From: Aldehydirespirator sp965116665
GTDB taxonomy: Bacteria; Actinomycetota; Acidimicrobiia; Acidimicrobiales; Aldehydirespiratoraceae
DNA length: 64,000 nt
Assembly: GCA_965116665.1 (NCBI GenBank)
Contig: OZ220709.1
Location: forward strand, 1,054,001-1,118,000
Reading direction: 5' to 3'
The notes under the pieces were generated by a model. It was not told the origin of the DNA, did no database searches, and was given only the letters and a program-made list of their open reading frames with translations. This document shows, one piece after another, positions 8,459 to 16,214 of this stretch. The translations under genes and the position numbers were made by a program. Each line of letters starts with the position of its first letter. Position 1 is the first letter of the stretch.

Positions 8459-9537
8459 CGCCGGCCGTAGTTGTCGTCCTGGCCGTCCTGGCCACCGCGG
8501 TCCTAGTGGCGGTGGCCGTAGCAGCGGCGCGCCGGCGCCGCCGCCGGCAGGCCGAGGGCGCCGCCGCCATGGGCCGCCTCGCCGACAGCGTGGTCGACCG
8601 GGTGGCCGAGCGCGCCCCGGGGGCAGCCGCCGAGGCGGGCCCCACACTGCGCGACCGCCTGGGCAAGGCCAGGGCCTCCCTGGCGGGCTCGCTGGCTGCG
8701 GTGCTCGAGAAGCCCGCAATCTCTGATGACGTCTGGACCGGGGTCACCGAGGCCCTGATCCGCGCCGACGTCGGTCTGTCGGTCAGCTCCGAGATCGTGG
8801 GCGCGGCCAGAGCCCGGGTCGCCGCCGGCAGTGAGGAGCCATCACAGGCGGTGGCCGCACTTCGGGCCGAACTGCGCGAGCGTCTGGGCGGCTTCGATCG
8901 TTCCCTGGCCCGGCGCGGCGACGGTGAGCGACCGACGGTGTGGCTCTTTGTGGGCGTGAACGGCACCGGCAAGACCACCACCATCGGCAAGCTGGCCAAG
9001 CGGGAGAGCGACCTCGGCGCCCGGGTGGTGCTGGCCGCGGGGGACACCTTCCGCGCCGCCGCCGCCGACCAGCTCGCCATGTGGGCGGAGCGCTCGTCGG
9101 CCCACATCGTGCGGGGCGCGGAGGGGGCCGACCCCGCGTCGGTGGTGTTCGACGCGGTCGAGTCGGCCGCAGCCCGGCGCGCCGACCTGGTTCTCGCCGA
9201 CACCGCCGGAAGGTTCCACACCTCCCAGAACCTCATGTCGGAGCTCCGGAAGGTCAGGCGGGTGGCGGAGAAGGGGTCCGGTGTCGTCACCGAGACGCTG
9301 CTGGTGCTGGATGCCACCACCGGGCAGAACGGACTGGCTCAGGCCCGGCAGTTCACCGAGGCGGTCAACGTCACCGGAGTGGTGCTCACCAAGCTGGACG
9401 GCTCGGCCAAGGGCGGGATCGTGGTGTCGGTGCAGACCGAGCTCGGAGTGCCGGTGAAGCTGGTCGGGGTGGGGGAGGGCGTCGCGGATCTGGTGCCCTT
9501 CGACGAGACGGAGTTCGTGGACGCCCTCTTCGCCTAG
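8455..9537 (+). CDS. ftsY: Signal recognition particle receptor FtsY
   Basis: FtsY is the SRP receptor GTPase that docks ribosome-nascent-chain complexes at the membrane translocon. The first 25 residues are an uninterrupted hydrophobic segment followed by a run of arginines, so this copy appears to be anchored by its own transmembrane helix instead of the long acidic A domain of E. coli FtsY. The NG domain shows G1 GVNGTGKTTT (from 167), DTAGR (G3) and TKLDGSAKGG (G4). Its partner ffh follows 42 bases downstream. Confidence 0.96.
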   Translation: MTPAVVVVLAVLATAVLVAVAVAAARRRRRRQAEGAAAMGRLADSVVDRVAERAPGAAAEAGPTLRDRLGKARASLAGSLAAVLEKPAISDDVWTGVTEALIRADVGLSVSSEIVGAARARVAAGSEEPSQAVAALRAELRERLGGFDRSLARRGDGERPTVWLFVGVNGTGKTTTIGKLAKRESDLGARVVLAAGDTFRAAAADQLAMWAERSSAHIVRGAEGADPASVVFDAVESAAARRADLVLADTAGRFHTSQNLMSELRKVRRVAEKGSGVVTETLLVLDATTGQNGLAQARQFTEAVNVTGVVLTKLDGSAKGGIVVSVQTELGVPVKLVGVGEGVADLVPFDETEFVDALFA

Positions 9538-9564
9538 ATTCGGAGGTTCGATCGGGGCCGTCGG

Positions 9565-9570
9565 TAGGGT
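9565..9570 (+). promoter_or_regulatory. -10-like hexamer for ffh
   Basis: TAGGGT ends 9 bases before the ATG of ffh. Confidence 0.4.
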
Positions 9571-9579
9571 GGCGAGGCC

Positions 9580-11046
9580 ATGTTCGAGACTCTCACTGCC
9601 CGCTTCGAAGCCGCCTTCACGAAGCTGCGCGGCCGGGGCAGGCTCTCCGCCGACGACGTGGACGAGACCCTCACCGAGATCCGGGTCGCGCTGCTCGAAG
9701 CCGACGTCAATCTCGATGTGGTCTCCAACCTCACCGCCCGCATCCGCGAGCGGGCCGTGGGCGAGGAGCTGTCTCGGGCCCTGAATCCTGCCCAGCAGGT
9801 GGTCAAGATCGTGCTGTCGGAGCTCACCACCAGCCTCGGAGGCGAGCGGCTGGCCCTCACCTACGCGTCGAAGCCCCCGACGGTCGTGCTGCTGGCCGGG
9901 CTCCAGGGGTCGGGCAAGACCACCAACGCGGCCAAGTTGGCCCAATGGTTCCTCCGACAGGGCCGCAGCCCGCTGCTGGTGGGGGCCGACCTGCAGCGTC
10001 CCGCGGCCGTGGAGCAGCTCCGCACCCTCGGCGGGCAGGCCGGCGTGCCGGTGTTCAGCCATTCCCGCAGTCCGGTCAAGGCCGCGTCGGCCTCGCTGGC
10101 CGAGGCGACCCGCACCGGGCGTGACGTGGTGATCGTCGACACCGCCGGCCGGCTGGCCATCGACGCCGAGATGATGGACCAGGTCCGGCGCATCTCCAAG
10201 GCGGTGAAGCCCCACTACACGTTCCTGGTGGCCGACTCCACGGTCGGCCAGGACGCGGTCAACTCGGCCCGGGCCTTCCACGACTCGCTGGGGATCGACG
10301 GGGTGATCCTCACCAAGCTCGACGGCGACGCCCGCGGCGGCGCGGCGCTGTCGGTGAAGGAGGTGGTGGGCCGGCCCATCGCCTTCGCTTCGGTCGGGGA
10401 GAAGCTGGAGGACTTCGAGCCGTTCCATCCCGACCGTCTCGCCAGCCGCATCCTGGGTATGGGCGATGTGGAGACGCTCATCGACAAGGCCGAGTCCGCC
10501 TTCGAGGCCGAGGAGGCCGAACAGACCGCGACCCGGCTGCTCGAAGGCACCTTCACCCTCGACGACTTCCTGTCGACCATGCAGCAGGTGCTCGGCATGG
10601 GCAACCTGCGCAGCCTCATCGGCATGATGCCCGGCGTGCCCCGCGATCTGCGCTCCGCCGACATCGACGAGAGCCGCATCAGCCGCATCACCGGCATGAT
10701 CCACTCCATGACGCCGGCCGAGCGGGCCGATCCCGACATCATCGACGCCTCCCGGCGGCAGCGCATCGCGTCCGGCTCGGGCTGCCGGCCGGCCGACGTG
10801 AAGTCCCTGATCGATCAGTTCAAGCAGATGCGATCGATGATGAAGGGACTCGGAGGGCTCGGCGGCAAGAGAAGCGCCGGGGGATCGAGAGCCCGATCGC
10901 CGAAGCAGTCGGGAAGGGCCAAGCAGAGGTCGGGCGCCCAGCGGCGCAGCGGCGGCCGGACCACGCCCAAGGGCCCGATGCCGGCCTCCAAGACGCCCTT
11001 GGCCCTCCCAGGGTTGGAAAAGGGTGACTGGCCCGGGTTCAATTGA
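9580..11046 (+). CDS. ffh: Signal recognition particle protein Ffh (SRP54)
   Basis: Ffh binds signal peptides and the SRP RNA and delivers nascent membrane proteins to FtsY. The N domain is residues 1-90; the G domain has GLQGSGKTT (from 107), DTAGRL and TKLDGDARGGAALS. The methionine-rich M domain (about 300-430) contains MQQVLGMGNLRSLIGMMPG and the RNA-binding motif RRQRIASGSGC. A basic tail of about 60 residues, rich in Arg, Ser and Gly, extends beyond the usual end. No SRP RNA gene was recognised in the window. Confidence 0.97.
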   Translation: MFETLTARFEAAFTKLRGRGRLSADDVDETLTEIRVALLEADVNLDVVSNLTARIRERAVGEELSRALNPAQQVVKIVLSELTTSLGGERLALTYASKPPTVVLLAGLQGSGKTTNAAKLAQWFLRQGRSPLLVGADLQRPAAVEQLRTLGGQAGVPVFSHSRSPVKAASASLAEATRTGRDVVIVDTAGRLAIDAEMMDQVRRISKAVKPHYTFLVADSTVGQDAVNSARAFHDSLGIDGVILTKLDGDARGGAALSVKEVVGRPIAFASVGEKLEDFEPFHPDRLASRILGMGDVETLIDKAESAFEAEEAEQTATRLLEGTFTLDDFLSTMQQVLGMGNLRSLIGMMPGVPRDLRSADIDESRISRITGMIHSMTPAERADPDIIDASRRQRIASGSGCRPADVKSLIDQFKQMRSMMKGLGGLGGKRSAGGSRARSPKQSGRAKQRSGAQRRSGGRTTPKGPMPASKTPLALPGLEKGDWPGFN

Positions 11047-11084
11047 CCCTTCGTTCAGCCGACTAGCAGATCAGAGGACACACA

Positions 11085-11390
11085 TTGGCCGTCAAGTTGC
11101 GCCTGATGCGGATGGGAAAGAAGAAGCAGCCCACCTACCGCGTCGTTGCCGCCGACTCCCGAGCGCCCCGCAACGGGCGCTTCATCGAGATCATCGGGAT
11201 CTACGAGCCCCGCCAGGACCCTTCCGTGGTGCGGATCGACAATGAGAGGGCACTGCACTGGCTGCGCCACGGTGCCCAACCCACCGAGAGGGTGGAGAAG
11301 CTGCTGAAGATCAGCGGGGCGTGGGAGGACTTCCGCGGAACCGCCGATGCTGGCGCCCCCGCATCAAGCGCCGAGGAGAGCGACTCGTGA
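11085..11390 (+). CDS. rpsP: Small ribosomal subunit protein bS16
   Basis: S16 stabilises 16S rRNA folding in the 30S body. The protein begins AVKLRLMRMGKKKQPTYRVV, the standard S16 N-terminus, from a TTG start, and is 101 residues long with an Ala/Glu/Ser tail. It heads the classic rpsP-khpA-rimM-trmD-rplS operon. Its stop overlaps the GTG of khpA (GTGA). Confidence 0.96.
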   Translation: MAVKLRLMRMGKKKQPTYRVVAADSRAPRNGRFIEIIGIYEPRQDPSVVRIDNERALHWLRHGAQPTERVEKLLKISGAWEDFRGTADAGAPASSAEESDS

Positions 11391-11641
11391 CCGACCTAGC
11401 ACCGACAGCTCAGGCGATGTGCCGTTACGTGGTCACCAGCATCGTCGACGACACCGACGCCGTGCAGGTCACCGCATCGCCTGCGGGCACCGGCGCGGTG
11501 CGCCTCGACGTGCGGGTCGCCCAGGGCGAGATGGGCCGCGTCATCGGCAAGCGAGGCCGGGTCGCGCACGCCATCCGCACCCTCGTGAGGGCGGCCGGAT
11601 CGCGCGACGATGTGAACATCGAGGTCGAGTTCGTCGACTGA
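11387..11641 (+). CDS. khpA: KH-domain RNA-binding protein KhpA
   Basis: KhpA-type proteins are small single-KH RNA binders that act with KhpB in cell-envelope and division control in Gram-positives. The 84-residue protein contains the GxxG loop in VIGKRGRVAHAIRTLVRAA. The GTG at 11387 overlaps the rpsP stop and gives the normal length; an upstream in-frame ATG at 11321 would lie inside rpsP. Position between rpsP and rimM is the usual one. Confidence 0.92.
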   Translation: MTDLAPTAQAMCRYVVTSIVDDTDAVQVTASPAGTGAVRLDVRVAQGEMGRVIGKRGRVAHAIRTLVRAAGSRDDVNIEVEFVD

Positions 11642-11675
11642 GCGATCTAGCGCCGCCGGGGCTGGGTCCGGGCCC

Positions 11676-12137
11676 CTGCTAGAGATCGGCCGCGTCGGTC
11701 GGCCCCACGGCACCGCCGGCGAGGTGACGGTGACGCTGGTATCGAATCGCCCGGAGCGTCTGGCGCCCGGATCGGAGCTGCACACCGATAGAGGGACGCT
11801 GCGGGTGACCGCGGCCCGGCCCCACAACCGGCGGCACCTGGTGAGCTTCGAGGGCATTGATGACCGCACCAAGGCCGAGGCCCTGAGGGGTCTGGTGCTT
11901 CAGGCCGCGCCCATCGACGATCCCGACGAGACCTGGGTCCATGAACTGATCGGTGCCCGGGTCGTGGACCAGGACGGAGTCGACCGCGGGCCCGTGGCCG
12001 CCGTGGTGGCCACCCCGGCCGGCGACCTCCTTGAGCTCGCCGACGGAGCCCTGGTGCCGCTGCGTTTCGTGGTGGCGTTGCCCGGGGGGCGCATCGACGT
12101 TGACGTGCCCGACGGGCTGTTCGAGGCATCCGGCTGA
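11676..12137 (+). CDS. rimM: Ribosome maturation factor RimM (start codon unusual)
   Basis: RimM helps mature the 3' domain of the 30S subunit and binds S19. The conserved N-terminal block LLEIGRVGRPHGTAGEVTV begins at 11676, where the only plausible initiator is CTG. The frame is open back to 11616 with no ATG, GTG or TTG before the GTG at 11724, which would delete that block. The PRC-barrel C-terminal domain shows ETWVHELIGARVVD and later ALVPLRFVV. The frame is +1 relative to khpA. Options are CTG initiation, coupled re-initiation or a sequence error; the gene itself is not in doubt. Confidence 0.85.
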   Translation: MLEIGRVGRPHGTAGEVTVTLVSNRPERLAPGSELHTDRGTLRVTAARPHNRRHLVSFEGIDDRTKAEALRGLVLQAAPIDDPDETWVHELIGARVVDQDGVDRGPVAAVVATPAGDLLELADGALVPLRFVVALPGGRIDVDVPDGLFEASG

Positions 12138-12163
12138 GACCGGAAGGTTCGACGTCGCGCGCC

Positions 12164-12976
12164 ATGAGCTTCAGGATGAGCTTCAGGATCGACATCTTCA
12201 CGATTTTCCCCGAACTGGTCGAGACCATGGCATCGACCTCGGTAATCGGCCGCAGCCGCGCCGCCGGCACGCTCGATGTGAGGATCCACGACCTCAGGTT
12301 GGCCGCCACCGACCGTCATCGCAGCGTCGACGACGCCCCCTTCGGTGGGGGAGCGGGCATGGTGATGATGCCCCAGCCGCTGTTCGACGCGGTCGAGACG
12401 GTTGACCCGCCCCGCCCCCTGTTCTACCTGTCGCCGGCGGGCCGGCGCTTCGACCAGGCCATGGCCCGCGAGCTTGCCGCCGGCACCGGCTTCTCGATGC
12501 TGTGCGGCCGTTATGAGGGCGTCGACGAGCGGGTCTGCGAGCACCTGGTGGACGGTGAGCTGTCGGTGGGCGACGTGGTCCTGGCCGGCGGCGAGGCAGC
12601 CGCGCTGGTCGTGCTCGAGGCGGTGGGGCGCAGCGTCCCCGGAGTGCTGTCCAACGAGGACTCCGCGGTGGAGGAGTCCTTCAGCGACGGGCTCCTGGAG
12701 TACCCGCAGTACACCCGGCCGGCCGAGTTCCGGGGTTGGCCGGTGCCCGACGTGCTGCTCTCGGGTGACCATGGGCGGGTGGCCCGGTGGCGGCGGGCCC
12801 AGTCTCTCGCCCGCACCCTTCAGCGCCGTCCCGACCTGATCGAGGCCCGCGGCGGGCTCACCGACGAGGAGCGGCAACTCCTCTCAGAACACGGCCTAGA
12901 GGCCGAGCTCCCAGGCGGCACCCATGCCGAAGACTCGCGCAGCTCGGAGCGAGGCCGTGGCCCGAGCGGCCCGTGA
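12164..12976 (+). CDS. trmD: tRNA (guanosine(37)-N1)-methyltransferase TrmD
   Basis: TrmD puts m1G at position 37 of tRNAs using S-adenosylmethionine, preventing +1 frameshifts. Family motifs are present in order: IDIFTIFPELVE, PFGGGAGMVMMPQ, LCGRYEGVDERV, LSVGDVVLAGGE and the trefoil-knot loop. The first 12 bases, ATGAGCTTCAGG, are repeated in tandem, giving MSFRMSFRID; either ATG (12164 or 12176) could start the protein. The C-terminal tail runs into a dispersed repeat and is therefore strain-specific in appearance (SSERGRGPSGP end). Confidence 0.95.
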   Translation: MSFRMSFRIDIFTIFPELVETMASTSVIGRSRAAGTLDVRIHDLRLAATDRHRSVDDAPFGGGAGMVMMPQPLFDAVETVDPPRPLFYLSPAGRRFDQAMARELAAGTGFSMLCGRYEGVDERVCEHLVDGELSVGDVVLAGGEAAALVVLEAVGRSVPGVLSNEDSAVEESFSDGLLEYPQYTRPAEFRGWPVPDVLLSGDHGRVARWRRAQSLARTLQRRPDLIEARGGLTDEERQLLSEHGLEAELPGGTHAEDSRSSERGRGPSGP

Positions 12977-12997
12977 GCGGAGCGAACAAGAGCGGGA
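12945..12997. repeat. 53-bp dispersed repeat, copy A
   Basis: This segment matches 52971-53023 in the same orientation with 2 mismatches in 53 bases. It spans the end of trmD and supplies the last residues and stop codon of that gene. It contains the phrase CCCGTGAGCGGAGCGAAC. Both copies lie at a gene 3' end just before the next gene. Confidence 0.8.
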
Positions 12998-13081
12998 GAC
13001 CCGTCGCCGGTGGAGGCGGGGAGCAGCAGACGTAGACTCGGCCGGCCCGGCCGTGCCCGGTCAAGGTGAGCGGAGGCTGCC

Positions 13082-13429
13082 ATGAACCCCACCGATCTCG
13101 TCGACGCCCAGAGCCTCCGCGACGGCATCCCCGAGTTCCAGCCGGGCGACACGGTCCGCGTCCATGTACGGGTGGTCGAGGGCAACCGGGCCCGGACCCA
13201 GGTCTTCGAGGGCGTGGTGATCCGGCGTCAGGGCAGTGGGGTGCGTGAGACCTTCACGGTGCGCAAGGTGAGCTTCGGCGTGGGTGTTGAGCGCACGTTC
13301 CCGGTGCACACGCCGGTCATCGACCGCATCGAGCGGGTAACCCAGGGCGACGTGCGCCGGGCGAAGCTGTACTACCTGCGCGATCGGGTCGGCAAGGCGG
13401 CCAAGGTCAAGGAAAAGCGCTATCGCTGA
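13082..13429 (+). CDS. rplS: Large ribosomal subunit protein bL19
   Basis: L19 sits at the 30S-50S interface. The 115-residue protein has FQPGDTVRVHVRVVEGNRARTQVFEGVVI and the tail RRAKLYYLRDRVGKAAK, both diagnostic. A GGAGG site lies 7-11 bases before the ATG. The TGA stop is followed by C, and the downstream yraN frame is in the +1 register from that point. Confidence 0.96.
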   Translation: MNPTDLVDAQSLRDGIPEFQPGDTVRVHVRVVEGNRARTQVFEGVVIRRQGSGVRETFTVRKVSFGVGVERTFPVHTPVIDRIERVTQGDVRRAKLYYLRDRVGKAAKVKEKRYR

Positions 13430-13808
13430 CCCGGCGGTCAACCCGCCGGATCCGGCGCACCGGTCCCCGGACCGCTCCAGGCAGGCCCGGGGGGCCTGGG
13501 GCGAGCGCAAGGTTGCTCGCTGGTACACCGAGGCCGGCTACGAGATCCTGGACCAGAACTGGCGGGTGAGTGGCGGCGAGCTGGACCTGATCCTGTGGCG
13601 GGACGGCGAGATCGTGTTCTGCGAGGTCAAGTCGAGGCGCTCGGAACGCTACGGCTCGGCTGCCGAGGCGGTGGACTGGCGCAAGCAGCGCCGCATCCGG
13701 TCGCTGGCGGCCCAGTGGCTGAAGGCCAGCGGCCGCCGGGGACGGGTCCGCTTCGACGTGGCCACCGTCACCGGCGTCGAAGTCAAGGTGATCGAGGGTG
13801 CCTTCTAG
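13428..13808 (+). CDS. YraN/UPF0102 family nuclease-like protein (no canonical start)
   Basis: UPF0102 proteins have a restriction-endonuclease-like fold and often neighbour rnhB, comM and dprA; their role is not settled. All family blocks are present: RGAWGERKVARWYTEAGYEIL, NWRVSGGELDLIL with the acidic E-D pair, and VFCEVKSRRS with the E-x-K. The frame is open from 13341 but has no ATG, GTG or TTG before a GTG at 13566, which would remove the first block. The coordinates given start at the first codon after the rplS stop. An ATC at 13422 or a +1 shift at the rplS UGA-C are possible ways in; a sequence error is another. Confidence 0.8.
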   Translation, partial: DPAVNPPDPAHRSPDRSRQARGAWGERKVARWYTEAGYEILDQNWRVSGGELDLILWRDGEIVFCEVKSRRSERYGSAAEAVDWRKQRRIRSLAAQWLKASGRRGRVRFDVATVTGVEVKVIEGAF

Positions 13809-13821
13809 CCCGAGACTGATT

Positions 13822-13839
13822 CCGCGGGGTGCCCTGCGG
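13822..13839. terminator. Possible bidirectional terminator hairpin
   Basis: CCGCGGG and CCTGCGG can form a 7-bp stem (one G-U pair) with a 4-base loop between the convergent yraN and minus-strand zinc-protein genes. There is no T run. Confidence 0.35.
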
Positions 13840-13853
13840 GGGTGGCCGCTGCA

Positions 13854-14069
13854 TCAATCCGGCGGCGTGGCCTGGCGGGCGGTGCGCCGCTCCCAGCATC
13901 CCCGGTGCCAGTGGCGGCGCAGGTCGGGCGCCTCGCTGGGAACCACGACGTAGTGGCCGGTCCGGGCCGGGATGGTCCGGTTGCAGTTCGGGCAGGTGTA
14001 GTCCTTGGTGGCCTGGTACGACTGGATGAAGCGGACCTCCACCTCGCCGAGCCGCTCGGGGTCGTCCAC
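13854..14069 (-). CDS. Small zinc-ribbon protein, actinobacterial type
   Basis: The 71-residue protein reads ...YTCPNCNRTIPARTGHYVVV...RRHWHRGCW. The CxxC pair together with the HWHxxC stretch looks like a four-ligand zinc site and resembles small actinobacterial proteins usually annotated only as ATP/GTP-binding or hypothetical. The GTG at 14069 is chosen because it lies 4 bases after the stop of the small membrane protein upstream and gives an acidic start (VDDPERLGEVEVRF). Longer frames reach 14219 but overlap the upstream gene. Function unknown. Confidence 0.65.
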   Translation of the reverse strand: MDDPERLGEVEVRFIQSYQATKDYTCPNCNRTIPARTGHYVVVPSEAPDLRRHWHRGCWERRTARQATPPD

Positions 14070-14073
14070 TGCG

Positions 14074-14184
14074 TCAGCCCAGCAGCGCCCACACCACCAG
14101 GGCCACCGCCACCAGCAGTCCCGCGCCCACGAAGATGAGGTCCGCGGGCCGGCGCCGGTGGGGACGGGTGGGGTCGAATCCCAT
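14074..14184 (-). CDS. Small single-span membrane protein (36 aa)
   Basis: MGFDPTRPHRRRPADL is followed by one hydrophobic stretch (IFVGAGLLVAVALVVWALL) and the stop, giving a short basic head and a single membrane helix. The stop is 4 bases before the GTG of the zinc-ribbon gene, so the two are probably translated together. An in-frame ATG at 14280 would overlap the divergent cytochrome gene. No family recognised; it could be spurious, but the hydrophobicity pattern and spacing argue for a gene. Confidence 0.5.
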   Translation of the reverse strand: MGFDPTRPHRRRPADLIFVGAGLLVAVALVVWALLG

Positions 14185-14230
14185 GCCCCAAGTATCGTGG
14201 GCCGGCGCTGTGCCCGCACCAGTCCGCGCC

Positions 14231-14599
14231 ATGTCCCGCTGCCGCCGCCCGTTCCGCCCGCTCCTGCTGGCCGTTGTCATGGCCGTCGCCGGCCTGGCCG
14301 GCGCCTGCGCGGCCGATGACGTGCCGGAGGTGCCCGTCGCTGCCGACGGCTCGGTCGATCCGGTGCTGGTGGACGGGCGCCGGGTCTACATCGACCGCTG
14401 CGCCAACTGCCACGGCAACGACGGAGGCGGGGGGCGGGGCACGAAGCTCTCCGACGGCCTGATGGTCAGGCGCTACCCCGAGATCGGCGACCAGGCGGAG
14501 GTAATCGCCGACGGGGTTCGGGCCATGCCCGCCTTCGATGAGGTGCTGGACACCGCACAGATTCTGGCCGTAGCCAGATATACACGAGAAGTGCTATAG
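14231..14599 (+). CDS. Lipoprotein c-type cytochrome
   Basis: The 122-residue protein starts with a basic head and hydrophobic signal ending in a lipobox LAGAC (Cys26), so it should be secreted and lipid-anchored. One haem site CANCH lies at 57-61, and the MPAF stretch near 103-106 offers the usual distal methionine of a class I cytochrome c. It would carry electrons in the periplasm-like space of an aerobic respiratory chain. It is transcribed away from the zinc-ribbon pair. The start at 14231 is the one that begins the signal peptide. Confidence 0.88.
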   Translation: MSRCRRPFRPLLLAVVMAVAGLAGACAADDVPEVPVAADGSVDPVLVDGRRVYIDRCANCHGNDGGGGRGTKLSDGLMVRRYPEIGDQAEVIADGVRAMPAFDEVLDTAQILAVARYTREVL

Positions 14600-14702
14600 T
14601 TCTGTTCTGGTTGCCTTGAGGGCGACGCACGGCTAGCCGCCGGCCGCAGGACTCAGCGAGTCGATAGACGACGGCCTCCGATCCCCACCGCAGGAGGCCG
14701 TC

Positions 14703-16214
14703 ATGCTCGCCACCGTCCGATCCGCCACCCTCGTCGGCGTCTGGGGCCATCCCGTCTCGGTGGAGGTCCATGTGGCCGACGGACTGCCCGGCTTCAGCAT
14801 CGTCGGCTTGCCCGACGCCTCGTGCCGGGAGGCCCGCGACCGGGTCCGGGCCGCCATCGTCTCCAGCGAGCTCACCTGGCCGATGAAGCGCATCACCGTG
14901 AACCTCGCGCCCAGCGACGTTCCGAAGTCGGGCGCCGGGCTCGACCTGGCCATCGCGGTCGGGATCCTGGTCGCCGACGAGCAGCTCGGGGCCGCGTCGA
15001 TCGCCGGTACCGGTGTCCTGGGGCAGCTGGGACTCGACGGCTCGGTGCGGCCGGTGCCCGGCGCGCTGCCTCTGGTCGACGCCATGGACCATGCCTCGGT
15101 GATCGTGGCCGCCCGCGACAGCGCGGTGGCCGATCTGGTGGCCCGCGATCGGGTCCGCCCGGTCCGGTCGCTGCGTGAGCTGTTCGACGCGCTGGCCGGC
15201 ACCGGGCCGTGGCCCGAACCGCCGGCGGCTCTGCGGGTGGTCCCAGCCGAGCCCGATCCCGACCTCGCCGACATAGCGGGCCAGCCGCTGGCAAGATGGG
15301 CGCTGGAGGTGGCCGCGGCCGGCGGGCACCACCTGCTGCTGGTGGGGCCTCCGGGGGCGGGCAAGACAATGCTGGCCCGCCGGCTCGTCGGCCTGCTGCC
15401 GGACCTGTCGCCCGACGCGGCCCTGGAGGTCACCCGGGTTCACTCGGCCGCGGGGCTGGCGCTGCCCGACGGCCTGATCACCCGCCCGCCGTTCAGGGCT
15501 CCCCACCATTCGTCGTCGATGGCGGCGCTGGTGGGCGGAGGCACGGCCCGGGCCCGCCCCGGTGAGGTGAGCGCGGCCACCGGCGGTGTGCTGTTCCTGG
15601 ACGAGCTGGGCGAGTTCGCTCCGTCGGTGCTGGACGCCCTGCGCCAGCCGCTGGAGGAGGGAATGATCCGGGTGGCCCGTTCGCAGGGAATGGTCGAGCA
15701 TCCGGCCCGGTTCCTGCTGGTGGCCGCCATGAATCCCTGCCCCTGCGGCGCGGGCGGCACCGTCGGCTGCCGTTGCGCTCCGGGCGCGCTGGCCCGGTAC
15801 CAGCGCCGCCTCTCGGGCCCCTTCGTGGACCGGCTCGACCTCGTGGTCCGGGTGGATCGGCCCGATCCGGCCGACCTGCTCGACACCGCTCCCAGCACCC
15901 CCAGCACCGAGGTCGCCCAAAGGGTGGCCGATGTGCGGAGGCGGGCGCAGGGGCGGGGTGTGAGCAGCAACAGCGAGCTGACCGGTTCGGACCTGGATCT
16001 GCACGGCCCCCTCGACCGGGCTGCCACAGAGGTGCTGCGGGCTGCATTGGCCGAGGGTCGCCTCAGCGCGCGTGGACTGCGCCGGGTCCGCACCGTGGCC
16101 CGCACGATCCGGGACCTCGACGACGGCGGCCCCGAGCTGCGGTCTGCCGATGTGCTGGCCGCGCTCTCGTTGAGGATGAGGCTCGACGCGGCCGGAGGTT
16201 TCGTCCATGGCTGA
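14703..16214 (+). CDS. comM: ComM/YifB family Mg-chelatase-like AAA+ ATPase
   Basis: ComM is a hexameric helicase that promotes branch migration during natural transformation in Vibrio; its role in actinobacteria is less studied. The N-terminal Lon-like domain has VEVHVADGLPGFSIVGLPD and MKRITVNLAPSDVPKSG. The ATPase core has Walker A GPPGAGKTM (from 215), Walker B LFLDELGEF and the C-terminal RGLRRVRTVARTIRDL. A strong site (CAGGAGG) lies 7-13 bases before the ATG. The dprA start overlaps its end by 8 bases. Confidence 0.94.
   Translation: MLATVRSATLVGVWGHPVSVEVHVADGLPGFSIVGLPDASCREARDRVRAAIVSSELTWPMKRITVNLAPSDVPKSGAGLDLAIAVGILVADEQLGAASIAGTGVLGQLGLDGSVRPVPGALPLVDAMDHASVIVAARDSAVADLVARDRVRPVRSLRELFDALAGTGPWPEPPAALRVVPAEPDPDLADIAGQPLARWALEVAAAGGHHLLLVGPPGAGKTMLARRLVGLLPDLSPDAALEVTRVHSAAGLALPDGLITRPPFRAPHHSSSMAALVGGGTARARPGEVSAATGGVLFLDELGEFAPSVLDALRQPLEEGMIRVARSQGMVEHPARFLLVAAMNPCPCGAGGTVGCRCAPGALARYQRRLSGPFVDRLDLVVRVDRPDPADLLDTAPSTPSTEVAQRVADVRRRAQGRGVSSNSELTGSDLDLHGPLDRAATEVLRAALAEGRLSARGLRRVRTVARTIRDLDDGGPELRSADVLAALSLRMRLDAAGGFVHG

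Noticed and set aside
8842..10704. 620-residue open frame antisense to ftsY and ffh
   Set aside because: High GC removes stop codons; the frame is the mirror of two certain genes, is rich in His/Gly/Arg and has no family pattern.
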